Shown here piece by piece: positions 52,731-62,487 of a stretch of DNA of 64,000 nt (positions are counted from its first letter, which is position 1; each line of letters begins with the position of its first letter). This DNA comes from Bacillus sp. FJAT-27445 (GTDB taxonomy: Bacteria; Bacillota; Bacilli; Bacillales; Cytobacillaceae), in contig NZ_LMTI01000003.1 of NCBI RefSeq assembly GCF_001510665.1, forward strand, positions 292,854-356,853. The letters run 5' to 3'. The notes beneath the pieces are model-generated. The model did no database searches. It saw only the letters and a list, made by a program, of their open reading frames with translations, and had not been told where the DNA came from. The position numbers and the translations under genes are program-made.

Positions 52731-53439
52731 GTGCGGTTCTAACAGACCAAAGGGGTGAAGTCAGGTGAAGTCGTACTCATAGGAATGAGGCGGGGCTCCT
52801 TAAAAGATGGCTATGGCTAGGAGACGAATCCATGTTTAGGCAGGGTGAGGTAGAGGGTGCCAAGAATTGCTAACAGTTTGGTATCTTTCCATCGATCCGG
52901 AATGGTTGATTGGAGATCAGAAAAATTGACTATTAAACTGATCTTTCTCATTTCTGAATAGTGGAGGCCTAAGGTCATCAAAAGTAGGGAAGGAAATAAT
53001 GGAACGTTTGAAGTTTTGCTAAAAGAGGTGTGTTAGCACCAAGGACGTTAGCAAAATGGCGGCGCACTTGTAGTAGTGTTGATCATCTGCCGTTTGGATT
53101 TCCATGGCAACATGGGAAGAGGGTAAAACAGGTGGGAGCGAAGAAGTGCAGTCAGTGATAATTCTATTTTACGACTTATTTCCCCAAAAATATGTCGTTA
53201 CCAAAACCAAAACCAATCACGTTTATTTGTGATTGGTTTTTGTAATTTTGTAAAATGCATACCTAATATTTTACAAAATTACAAAAAAATATAGGGAAAT
53301 AGGGGGGATTTATGTTAAAATGATGTTGGGGAAATAAGATTTGTAGAATTTGATCACTGACGGAACGCCGTATGCGCTGAAAGGCGCCCGTACGGTGTAG
53401 GTCCAGTGTGAGCTGGAAATAGCAGCAGTTATTCACTAT
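52731..53439 (+). mobile_element. ORF-less group II intron (class C-type domain V)
   Basis: The 3' part contains a 34-nt domain V (53365-53398): ACGCCGTA pairs with TACGGTGT, a two-base bulge follows, and a GCGCT-GAAA-GGCGC cap closes it. The catalytic triad reads CGC, as in group IIC introns. Domain VI follows (53404-53437: AGTG...CACT, GCTG/CAGC, with unpaired A in the 3' strand). The probable 5' end is GTGCGGTTC at 52731, matching GUGYG. The middle has the G-rich hairpin texture of domains I-III. The domain IV position (about 53170-53320) contains only A/T-rich hairpins and no reverse-transcriptase ORF. Boundaries are estimates. It would need a maturase encoded elsewhere. Confidence 0.75.
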
Positions 53440-53444
53440 CAATC

Positions 53445-54986
53445 ATGCATACAAATGACACACATGCCAATTTGGACAATATCGGTAGAAAAACTACCGC
53501 TATTAAAGAATTCCGCGCAAAAAATCCTAACTCATTATTACTAGATGCTGGAGACGTTTTCTCTGGAACACTTTATTTTAATGAATATAAGGGATTAGCT
53601 GACTTGGAATTTATGAACTGGCTTGGCTATGATGCGATGACTTTCGGTAACCATGAATTTGATTTAGGGACTGAAGCTCTAGCGAATTTTGTAAAAGAAG
53701 CAGAATTCCCATTTGTTTCAACCAACGTAGACTTCTCAGCTGATGCTAATTTGAAAGCGTTTTACCATAAAAATGTTGAAGTAACTAGTACACCGGCAGA
53801 TGGTAATATCTACAACGCTATAATTAAGGTAGTTAATGGAGAAAAAATTGGGATTTTCGGCTTAACAACAGCTGAAACTGTTAGTATATCAAGTCCTGGA
53901 AACGATGTTGCTTTCCAAAACTATATCCAGGAAGCCCAAAAATCCGTTGATGCTTTGAAAGCTCAAGGTGTTAATAAGATTATAGCTTTAACCCATATCG
54001 GCTATAACGATGGCGGTGGAGATAACGATCTTTTACTGGCTAAGGCTGTTGAAGGCATCGACATTATCGTGGGTGGACATTCCCATAGCCTTCTCTTAGA
54101 GCCAGTCATTGATACAACTGGTGAAGAGCCAACAGTAATTGTCCAGGCGAATGAGTATAACAAGTACCTAGGAACACTTGATGTTCAGTTTGATTCCTAT
54201 GGAAAAGTCATTGGCCACGCTCGTAACTTGATTCAAATTGATGGAAAAACAAGTACAGCACCAGATGCACCATATGTTTTTCAATCGGATGCAGAAGCGG
54301 TAACAAAACTTGCTCCGTACAAAGCACAGGTCGACGAAAAGCAAGCTACGATTGTTGGAAAATCATCCGTTCAATTGGTTGGCGGAAATCCGGCTGCAAG
54401 GACAGGGGAAACAAATCTCGGTAACCTTATTGCAGATGGGATGCTGGCAAAAGCGAAGACAATAAACCCTGATACTGTAATAGCGCTTCAAAATGGTGGA
54501 GGGGTTAGAGATACCCTTGCTGCGGGAGATATTACATTAGCGGATATCTTTAAAGTCCTGCCATTTGGTAACGCACTCGGGATTATGACCCTAAAGGGAA
54601 GCGAAATTAAGGCTGCACTTGAGCATGGTGTAAAGGATGCACCTACTGCGTCTGGAGGATTTTTACAAGTTTCAGGCCTTAAATTCACTTATGACACTTC
54701 AAAGCCTTTAAACGAAAAAGTATTGACTGTTCAAGTCCAGGACAAAAATGGTAACTATAGCCAACTTGATTTGCAAAAAGACTATGTCGTGGCGACAAAT
54801 ATTTTCACCGCTAAAGGTGGAGATGGTTTTGTTGTATTCAAGAAAGCATATGATGAAGGCCGCGTAAGTGAGCCCGGATTTGTTGATTGGGAAATTTTAA
54901 GAGACTATATTGAAGCGCAGCCTAACAAAACAGTAAATCCTTCCGTTGAAGGACGTATTGTAAAAGTAACAACACCGGCTCAATAA
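53445..54986 (+). pseudogene. 5'-nucleotidase family protein, N-terminally truncated at the intron
   Basis: The 513-aa frame begins inside the first metallophosphatase motif (IMHTNDTHAN). It continues through DAGDVFSG, FGNHEFD and GGHSHS to the 5'-nucleotidase C-terminal domain (NGGGVRDTLAAGDITLAD; ATNIFTAKGGDGF). It is closely related to residues 735-1215 of the protein at 41381-45487. There is no signal peptide and no Shine-Dalgarno site before the ATG. The family sequence (SLSI) appears to start before the ATG, where the group II intron ends. No exon with a signal peptide is found upstream of the intron. The gene is therefore probably decayed, unless splicing supplies a 5' exon. It is A/T-richer than the large paralogue. 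Confidence 0.75.
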
Positions 54987-55043
54987 TAGGTTTTAGATTT
55001 TTCATTGAACTACCAAACAAGATAACCAATCATAAATTTTTCA

Positions 55044-55097
55044 AGAGGCTGTCCTCAAAAGTCATATATCGTGGCTTTTGGGCAGCCTCTTTTTTTC
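55044..55097 (+). terminator. Terminator after the truncated nucleotidase
   Basis: A long imperfect stem (AGAGGCTG ... CAGCCTCT) followed by TTTTTTTC. The remaining gap to 55415 shows no gene. Confidence 0.8.
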
Positions 55098-55415
55098 TTA
55101 TTTGTGATTGGGAGACAAAATGACAAACTTAATAAGTATTTAGTTTGAGAAGGATGACTAGCTAGGTCACTTACTATCAAGATAAAACTAAAAGGGGCTT
55201 CTCATTTAACAAAAGTAAAGTTATCATCCTCACAACGCATGTTATCCCGCTGCAATGGTAATGCCCACTAAATGGAAATGTTTACAATTAGTATAGTAAC
55301 TGGCTTTAATAACCAAACATAAACATAATGTAGTATAATAGAGCAAGTCATCCTAATTTCCCTCTAATTTCCTGTGCCTAATGAAATTTAAAATAATGAG
55401 GTGATAGTTATTCAT

Positions 55416-57758
55416 ATGAGACGTCTTTTTCTTCTAGTAGTGGTCGCAGCTATCATAATGAATGTATTTCCTATGGGACAAGTGAAGGCAGCAGAGTATG
55501 ATTGTACAGGGATCAAAATCGGGCAAAAAATTAATTGGGATGGTGTTGAATTGAAGTCTGGCCAAATTGGAAAATTGATGATTTTGGAGGATACACCGCT
55601 TTACCGATTCATTGATGGAGAGCTAGTAATCGAGCGGATATTGAAGAAGGGAAGTACATATAGGATTTACAATTTCAAAGCGGAATATCTTGGGGTTGGT
55701 GGAGGCTATTATGTTAAGCGGGATGAACGTATTGACTATCGCACACCGTCCAAGCAAAAATTAAATGCTGTTAAATGTGCGAATCCGAAACCTGAAATCC
55801 CAACAACGCCTCCTGGCAATGAAGGAACACCACCTCCAGTGGAAAAGCCACCTGAGAAGCCCAAATTGGAGCCTATAAATCTTGGACCCCAGGTTTCCAA
55901 CCTAAGCACCCTTGCCTCTAGAGCGGGCATGGACCAAAACGGGAATGCGTATTTATATATCATCCTTCATGGTACGCCATCTTCCTTAGCTGTCGTCGAC
56001 CTAAATACAAATGAGACAAAGCACAGCTTTTCCCTATGGAATTCAACAAGTGCCTGGGCAATAGAAGTCGATAACAATGGAACCGTTTGGGTAGGCGGTA
56101 CAACAAATGGGAATCTTTATAGCTATAACCCGAATACGAATGAATTTAGGGACCATGGAGATATGCTTATCGGCACAGCGGAAACGACAATTCAGGATTT
56201 GGCCGTAACCAATCAATATGTATACGGTTCTACAGCCTACGGAGCCGCTGTTTTTGCCTTTAATAAAATGACGGGTGAAAGGGAAATCATCCGCACAGCA
56301 TCCTTTGGCAAGCAATTTGCAAAGTCGATTGCAGCCGATGCGGATGATAGCTATCTTTATGTAAGCACCGGACCATTGGCGGATCTCTTTAAATGGGATA
56401 TTAAATATGACTTGAAAATTCCGATTACAATGGACGGATATAATTCAGAGTCCTATGCAGAAAAAATGAAACGGATTGATGACCTGCTTGTAGTGAAATT
56501 CTATCCGTCAAAACGATCGAACATATATAGTTTTTCAAACGGCGCTTATTTAAGGGAATTCTTAGCTGACTCAAGGGGATTCTCACCGAAGGAGCCTGAA
56601 AAAAACGAATTTTATTATACGTACGATGGGAATTTCTATGCATATGAGCTTGGAAGCGGTACGATCCGGAATACTAATGCTCGGCTTCCCAGGAAGAGGA
56701 CTGCCTTGTCGCTAGATTTTGTCCAATTAAAAAATAACCCTTCACGCAATATTTTGACAGGTTTGATAGATAATGAAGGGACTTATTATCTTTATAATCC
56801 TTATACGAATATAGTAACAACCCAAAAAGCAATTTTACCTTCTCAACCGGTAAATCTTCATACTTTATTTACAGATCCGGACAAACGGCATATTTACGTA
56901 AACGGGTTTATGACTGGCGGACTGACCAAATACGATACGATTGACAGAAAGGGAGTCCAGCTGGGAGGAATTAATCAGCTCGAAAGCGGCATTATGATGA
57001 ACGGGAAGCTTTACGGCGGTGCATATCCAAAGGCGAGATTAATAGAAATTGCTCCAAACGAATTATGGGATCAGTCCGCTGTAAAAGAATTGGTTGCCCT
57101 CGATAAATATAAACAGGAACGGATTACCGCAATGGCAGGCTACAGCAATAGCCATTTGTTTGCGGGTACTTATGCCCAGGATTCAAAGAAGGGCGGACTT
57201 CTGCTGGATTACAATGTAATTACGGGTGATTACCGGGTTTACGAAGATTATATCACCAATCAAAGCATTATTTCGCTGCTTTTTGATGATGGATATGTTT
57301 ACGCCGGTACTTCCATTCATTCAAATTACCAGCAGGCCGAGTTTAGGGCAAAATTCTTCCGGTTTAATCCACTTAATCCAGAAGACAAAGAATTCTTCTT
57401 TTTGCCTGTTCAGGCCACAATGGTCATGTCACTCATAAAGGGGCCAGACGGAGATATTTGGGGAGCGGCAGACGGGACAATTTTTTCCTATAATCCCTAT
57501 TTGAATCACTTTAGGTCGGTAAAAATCCTAAATGCGATTTCTGGAAGGTTCAGCAATGCGAGGCTAGTAGCCGGGAAGGATGGGTTTGTGTATGGGACGA
57601 TGGAAGGGCGGCTTATCAAGGTCAATCCTTCCGACATGTCCTATACAATCTTGCTTGAAAGCGGAGCCAATGAGATTGCCCAAGATGGACAAGGGAACAT
57701 TTATTATCGCAATCTAGCCAACCTTTACATGATCCCAGTTGAAAAACTACTACCATAA
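55416..57758 (+). CDS. Secreted beta-propeller protein with shared N-terminal surface module
   Basis: This 780-aa exported protein has a signal peptide ending around QVKAAEY. A module of about 80 aa (33-115) contains INWDGVELKSGQIGKL ... LGVGGGYYVKRDER ... TPSKQKL and is also found at the C-terminus of the CpdB-like enzyme at 57952. A Pro/Thr/Glu linker (about 116-150) follows. Repeated blade-like segments (about 155-780: GNAYLYII, GTVWVGGTTNGNLYSYNPNT, GDIWGAADGTIFSYNPY, DGFVYGTMEGRLIKVNP) indicate a WD40/PQQ-type beta-propeller. No enzymatic motif is visible. A GTG at 55401 is possible, but ATG 55416 follows GAGGTGAT at the right distance. Confidence 0.75.
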   Translation: MRRLFLLVVVAAIIMNVFPMGQVKAAEYDCTGIKIGQKINWDGVELKSGQIGKLMILEDTPLYRFIDGELVIERILKKGSTYRIYNFKAEYLGVGGGYYVKRDERIDYRTPSKQKLNAVKCANPKPEIPTTPPGNEGTPPPVEKPPEKPKLEPINLGPQVSNLSTLASRAGMDQNGNAYLYIILHGTPSSLAVVDLNTNETKHSFSLWNSTSAWAIEVDNNGTVWVGGTTNGNLYSYNPNTNEFRDHGDMLIGTAETTIQDLAVTNQYVYGSTAYGAAVFAFNKMTGEREIIRTASFGKQFAKSIAADADDSYLYVSTGPLADLFKWDIKYDLKIPITMDGYNSESYAEKMKRIDDLLVVKFYPSKRSNIYSFSNGAYLREFLADSRGFSPKEPEKNEFYYTYDGNFYAYELGSGTIRNTNARLPRKRTALSLDFVQLKNNPSRNILTGLIDNEGTYYLYNPYTNIVTTQKAILPSQPVNLHTLFTDPDKRHIYVNGFMTGGLTKYDTIDRKGVQLGGINQLESGIMMNGKLYGGAYPKARLIEIAPNELWDQSAVKELVALDKYKQERITAMAGYSNSHLFAGTYAQDSKKGGLLLDYNVITGDYRVYEDYITNQSIISLLFDDGYVYAGTSIHSNYQQAEFRAKFFRFNPLNPEDKEFFFLPVQATMVMSLIKGPDGDIWGAADGTIFSYNPYLNHFRSVKILNAISGRFSNARLVAGKDGFVYGTMEGRLIKVNPSDMSYTILLESGANEIAQDGQGNIYYRNLANLYMIPVEKLLP

Positions 57759-57782
57759 TAGGTTTAGGTATAACCTACTTTA

Positions 57783-57814
57783 GAAGCATCAGTTTATACT
57801 GGTGCTTCTTTTGT
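57783..57814 (+). terminator. Terminator of the beta-propeller gene
   Basis: GAAGCATCAGT/ACTGGTGCTTC stem with a TTTTG tail. Confidence 0.8.
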
Positions 57815-57951
57815 TATTTCAGGATAATAAGTATGGTGAAATAGCTACATATCACTAGGTAAAACGTGCACTTATTTACTAATCTGTGATACTATTATGA
57901 TGCTTCAAAAGAGGGGTATAAATTTGATAGCAAGAAAGGGAGAATGAAAGT

Positions 57952-60216
57952 ATGAAAAAGCCAACTATGAAAGCGCTCGCAGGGGCCGCACTTGCACTAG
58001 GGCTCATTTTGCCGCAGGTTGCACCGCCGGTTACATACGCAGAGGCTGCCAACAATGATGTCGTAAAACTGCGCATCTTGGAAACGACAGATCTTCACAC
58101 AAACCTTTTGAACTACGATTACTTTAAAGATGCACCAACGGAAGCATTTGGCCTTTCAAAAACAGCGACACTTATTAAGGCTGCCCGTGCCGAACAGCCG
58201 AATACCCTTTTATTTGATAATGGTGATCTTATTCAGGGAAGCCCGCTTGGTGATTATGTACAGGGCGTACAAAAGCTTGCCGATGGTGTTGAGCACCCGG
58301 CTGTGAAGCTTCTCAACCTGCTAAAATATGATGGAGCAACAGTTGGAAACCATGAATTCAACTATGGCTTGGATTTCCTCAATGAAGTCCTTGATGACGC
58401 GAAATTCCCGGTCGTAAATGCAAACGTTTACCATGATGATAAAGACAATGATCCTACGAATGATAAAAACTACTTTAACCCATATAAAATTATGGACAGG
58501 GAAGTCGTTGATAATGACGGTGAAAAGCACATAATTAAAGTGGGCGTGATTGGTTTTGTTCCGCCGCAAATCATGACTTGGGATAAAGCAAATCTTGAAG
58601 GAAAAGTAATTGCAAAAGAAATCGTCAAATCAGCAGAAGAATTCATTCCAAAAATGAAGGCTGACGGAGCGGATGTCATTGTCGTTCTATCTCACTCCGG
58701 AATAGGTAAAAGTTCAGAGAATGCATCGATTAACCTGACAAAAATTCCTGGAATTGATGCTGTTTTGACAGGGCATTCCCACAATAAATTCCCGATGGCT
58801 GGCAATAACCCTAACTATTCCGGTGAAGGAATCGATAATGCAAAGGGCACAATCAACGGCATTCCAGTTACAATGCCCGGCTCATGGGGAGATAATCTCG
58901 GCGTAATCGACTTGGAAATTTCCAAAAACGATGGCAAGTGGAAGTTAACTAATTCTAAAGCGGAATTGCGTTCAATTGCAAACGCTGATAGCGATAAAGA
59001 AGTTGAAGCAGCTATTAAAGCCGAGCATGAAGGAACTGTTGGATATGTGAGGATGCCAGTTGGTGAAACAACAGCACCAATCAACAGCTACTTTGCTTTG
59101 GTGAAAGATGATCCATCTGTCCAGATTGTGACAAACGCCCAAAAGTGGTATGTGGAGAAGGCACTCAAGGGGTCTAAGTATGAAAACCTTCCAGTACTTT
59201 CAGCTGGCGCACCGTTCAAGGCTGGCGGCCGCGGAGGAGCAGATTATTATACAGATATGGACAAGGGAACAATCGCAATCAAAAACGTTGCGGACCTATA
59301 CCTGTATCCGAATACTGTATTTGCCGTTAAAATAACAGGTTCCGATATCAAGGAATGGCTTGAATGGTCTGCTGGCCAATTTAATCAGTTAGACCCTAAA
59401 TCGGCTGACGTTCAGGAATTGGTTAACAACGCATTCCCAACGTACAATTTCGATATCATTGACGGCGTAACGTATGAAATTGACGTTACTGAGCCTGCCA
59501 AATATGACAGGGATCAAAACGTTGTTAATCAGAATGCAAACCGTATTAAAAACCTTCTTTTTGATGGAAAACCGATCAATCCAAATGCAGAATTTATTGT
59601 TGCAACAAACAACTACCGCGCAAATGGAATCAAAGTGGCTGTCAATAAAGAAATCGCCCTTGCTTCACCGGATGAAAACCGCCAAGTTATCATCGATTAC
59701 ATTAAAGGAACAAAGGTAATTAACCCAAGCGCAGATAACAACTGGAGCTTTGCACCGATTAAAAATCAGGATGGATTGAAGGTTTCGTTTGAGTCTTCCC
59801 CAAAAGCACAGAAATACCTTGCTGAAGGTGGGGATGTAAAATACCTGACAACACTTGAAACTGGTTTTGCGAAATATGAGCTGAATCTGCCGGCACTTAA
59901 GGATACCAAGCCTGGAGATAATCCTGGTAACAAACCAGCACCAAAGGTATATTGGAAGGGATCCCTTCTGAAGCAGAACCAAATTGGCCGGGTTTCAATT
60001 GAAAAGCCAATCAATCTCTGGAAGCTAGAAGGCAATAAGCTAGTGTTCGTCCGTGTTCTTAAACCAGGTGAAGCCTACCGCGTTTACAGCTACCATAGTG
60101 CCCATGGCGGACAGTATGGAGTTGGCGGAGGTTACTATGTAACCAACATGAAAGGCTATGTTAAATATGAAACCCCGTCAAAAGCGAAGCTGAAGGAGCT
60201 TAGAGGGGAAGAATAA
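57952..60216 (+). CDS. 2',3'-cyclic-nucleotide 2'-phosphodiesterase / 3'-nucleotidase (CpdB/YfkN-like) with surface module
   Basis: This 754-aa exported protein has a signal peptide (1-32, cut near TYAEAAN). The metallophosphatase domain (about 38-330) shows ETTDLHTNLLNYDYF, DNGDLIQGSPLGDY, VGNHEFNYGLDFL and TGHSHNKFP. The 5'-nucleotidase C-terminal domain is about 365-590. Residues about 664-750 carry the module shared with the beta-propeller protein (YWKGSLLKQNQIGRV ... GVGGGYYVTNM ... TPSKAKL). It should hydrolyse 2',3'-cyclic nucleotides and 3'-nucleotides outside the membrane to salvage nucleoside and phosphate. The Shine-Dalgarno site is AAAGGGAG. It is monocistronic. Confidence 0.92.
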   Translation: MKKPTMKALAGAALALGLILPQVAPPVTYAEAANNDVVKLRILETTDLHTNLLNYDYFKDAPTEAFGLSKTATLIKAARAEQPNTLLFDNGDLIQGSPLGDYVQGVQKLADGVEHPAVKLLNLLKYDGATVGNHEFNYGLDFLNEVLDDAKFPVVNANVYHDDKDNDPTNDKNYFNPYKIMDREVVDNDGEKHIIKVGVIGFVPPQIMTWDKANLEGKVIAKEIVKSAEEFIPKMKADGADVIVVLSHSGIGKSSENASINLTKIPGIDAVLTGHSHNKFPMAGNNPNYSGEGIDNAKGTINGIPVTMPGSWGDNLGVIDLEISKNDGKWKLTNSKAELRSIANADSDKEVEAAIKAEHEGTVGYVRMPVGETTAPINSYFALVKDDPSVQIVTNAQKWYVEKALKGSKYENLPVLSAGAPFKAGGRGGADYYTDMDKGTIAIKNVADLYLYPNTVFAVKITGSDIKEWLEWSAGQFNQLDPKSADVQELVNNAFPTYNFDIIDGVTYEIDVTEPAKYDRDQNVVNQNANRIKNLLFDGKPINPNAEFIVATNNYRANGIKVAVNKEIALASPDENRQVIIDYIKGTKVINPSADNNWSFAPIKNQDGLKVSFESSPKAQKYLAEGGDVKYLTTLETGFAKYELNLPALKDTKPGDNPGNKPAPKVYWKGSLLKQNQIGRVSIEKPINLWKLEGNKLVFVRVLKPGEAYRVYSYHSAHGGQYGVGGGYYVTNMKGYVKYETPSKAKLKELRGEE

Positions 60217-60226
60217 TTTAAAGTAG

Positions 60227-60267
60227 AAACTCCCTATCAGGTTGGCCTGGTAGGGAGTTTTTATTTA
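60227..60267. terminator. Terminator between the CpdB-like and LtaS-like genes
   Basis: AAACTCCCTA/TAGGGAGTTT stem with a 14-nt loop and TTATTT tail; probably serves both convergent genes. Confidence 0.8.
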
Positions 60268-60287
60268 AGAGAAAACTTTTTCCTTTA

Positions 60288-62174
60288 CTATTTGCTTTTC
60301 CCTGCTGCCCGCACGGTGCCTGAATTGAATATTCTTCCGATATAGTCATTTTCAAGAAGGAGTGTAGAAATCCGGATATCCTTGTAAATAGAATCATAGC
60401 CTTCCCGGCAAAGCTGGACATCGGTTTTTTTGCGGGTCCGATTGTCGATGCAGATTCCTTTTTCAAATACGCCTTCATGGGATGCGAGGTAATCATAGTC
60501 ATCTGAGAAGAAGGAATAGCGAGTTGTTTCAAACGCAAAACCGGTAATTCTTTTATGATTCGCATCAAGCGTCGTGCCGAGCTGGACAAGCTGGTCATCA
60601 ATCCCAAGAAGGGCGGTAAGAGTCGGGTATATATCCATCTGGCTGCCGGTCCCTTCATTCACCACTGATTCTGTCTGTCCTGGATGATGGATGATCAAAG
60701 GGATGTTGAACATTGTTTTTAAATCGAAATTAACGCCCAGCAAGTTACGGATTTCTTCTTCATCGGCAGGAAGCGGCCCATAATGGTCCCCGTATACTAC
60801 AAATATTGAATCCTCCCAAATGTTTTCCGCTTTTAACTCGGCGATAAATTCACCAAGCGCTTCATCAAAATAGCGGATGCTTTGCAGGTAATTTCCTGTC
60901 GCCTTTCCATCTAGCCTGGAGGGCAGGTCAAGATAGTGGTATTTCTCATCAAGGATGAACGGCCGATGGCTTGTCAGCGAAACGATGAAATTAAAGAACG
61001 GCTTATTTTCTTTTTTATACATCCTGGCCATTTGATGGAAAATGCTTTTATCTGAAATGCCAAGCCCGATAATTTCATCCTCCTGGATGGCGGGGTGGCC
61101 GCGATAGTAAAACTCACCGTAGCCTTGGCTTTTATAGGCTGTTTGCCTGTTCCAGAATTCGGGAGTATTGCCGTGCGTAACACTTGTTGAATAGCCATTA
61201 TGGTTCAGGACATCAGGCAGGGACAAATACTGGTTATTCGGATACCCTTTATATGCTCCTATATATCCCATCGGATAAAGGGAGTTGTTGGCGACGAACT
61301 CCGCATCGGAGGTGTTCCCCCTGCCAATCTGGAGGTACGTATTCGGGTAATAGTGGCTTTCCTTGATTAGGTTATTCAGATTGGGAGTTACCTCTTCCCC
61401 TCCAACCCGCAGGCCAATTGGGAAAGTGTTCAGTGATTCAGCCTGTATCATGATGATGTTTTTCCCTTTGAACTTTCCGAAATAAGGGGAGGTTTTTTGG
61501 ATTTCCTGCCTGTTTTTGAACGTATAGCGAATTTCTTCAATACTCTTTTTTTGCAGGAGCGCCTGTTTAAAATAGGCTTTTTTATACACATTCCACCCAA
61601 GATCATACACATGGGCTGGAATGATACCGGCTAATGATATTTTATATTGGTCAGAATACGTAAATTTAAAGGCAAGCAAAGAGATTGCCAGAATAAGAGC
61701 CATCCCGGCGGACAGGAAGGAAAGCCCGGTTTTTTTCCATTGACCAGGAGATATTTTTTTTGCAAAAAAGAAAAAAACAACCGCAGCAACAGGAAGATCA
61801 ACCCAGTAAAGGAAATCCCACCAATTGATTAACGAAATAATTGAGGACTTGATATCTTTAAGCTGGCTGGCCTGGGCTAAAAGCTCAATTCGGAGGATTG
61901 CGTTATAATACCGCTGGTACATTACATCCGCGTAGAGCAGTAGGCTGGCCGCTGCGTAAACTGTAAATGCGGAAGCAACTGCTGCAAATCGGCGATTCAA
62001 AAATAGAAGGCTCGCAACAATGGCAGCAAAGCCAAGCGATGAAATGTAAATAAGTATATAACTGGGCTCAAGGCCTGTTTCCCGTACAAACAGAAGGGTC
62101 TTCAAGGTCCAGGGCAAGGCCAGCAGGAAACACAGAATAATAGAAGAAGAAAACTTCTTTAAGTTGATGGACAA
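60288..62174 (-). CDS. LtaS-family lipoteichoic acid synthase / phosphoglycerol transferase
   Basis: This 628-aa membrane enzyme has five N-terminal transmembrane segments (about 8-180) followed by an extracellular sulfatase-fold domain. The catalytic Thr is in GRGNTSDAEFVANNS. Metal-site segments are IIMIQAESLNTF, VVYGDHYGP and STSVTHGNTPEFWNR. It polymerises glycerol-phosphate from phosphatidylglycerol. B. subtilis has four such genes (ltaS, yfnI, yqgS, yvgJ), and I cannot tell which orthologue this is. The frame begins at GTG 62183, but TTG 62174 has GAAGGAG at 8 bp and is preferred. Confidence 0.9.
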   Translation of the reverse strand: MSINLKKFSSSIILCFLLALPWTLKTLLFVRETGLEPSYILIYISSLGFAAIVASLLFLNRRFAAVASAFTVYAAASLLLYADVMYQRYYNAILRIELLAQASQLKDIKSSIISLINWWDFLYWVDLPVAAVVFFFFAKKISPGQWKKTGLSFLSAGMALILAISLLAFKFTYSDQYKISLAGIIPAHVYDLGWNVYKKAYFKQALLQKKSIEEIRYTFKNRQEIQKTSPYFGKFKGKNIIMIQAESLNTFPIGLRVGGEEVTPNLNNLIKESHYYPNTYLQIGRGNTSDAEFVANNSLYPMGYIGAYKGYPNNQYLSLPDVLNHNGYSTSVTHGNTPEFWNRQTAYKSQGYGEFYYRGHPAIQEDEIIGLGISDKSIFHQMARMYKKENKPFFNFIVSLTSHRPFILDEKYHYLDLPSRLDGKATGNYLQSIRYFDEALGEFIAELKAENIWEDSIFVVYGDHYGPLPADEEEIRNLLGVNFDLKTMFNIPLIIHHPGQTESVVNEGTGSQMDIYPTLTALLGIDDQLVQLGTTLDANHKRITGFAFETTRYSFFSDDYDYLASHEGVFEKGICIDNRTRKKTDVQLCREGYDSIYKDIRISTLLLENDYIGRIFNSGTVRAAGKSK

Positions 62175-62487
62175 ATGGTACACTCCTTCTGAAACAGTTC
62201 CTAAAGCCTAACTTATAAGTTATTATAACAGATATTTATTGTAAATTTACTGGAATTTTAAGCTGGCAAATCATTTTAATACTATTTCTAATAAAGTTAG
62301 GTCCTGTAAAAATAATAATTTTTTAAATCAGGATAAATATGAAACTTTCTCCGTATCGGGGAGTCTAAATAAATAGTAAACTATGGAAATGGAGAGAATT
62401 TTTATTGGTGGGATTCTTGAGTGGGATGCCCGGTCTCCAATTCCTTTTTATTTAAAAGTGAAAAAAGATCAGAAAGTGGGGGGTCCT
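62175..62487. other. Intergenic region before the subtilase
   Basis: This 313-bp A/T-rich region must hold the promoters of the divergent LtaS-like and subtilase genes. I see no clear promoter, ORF or strong hairpin. A weak GGAGA/TCTCC pairing occurs at about 62391-62440. Confidence 0.3.
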
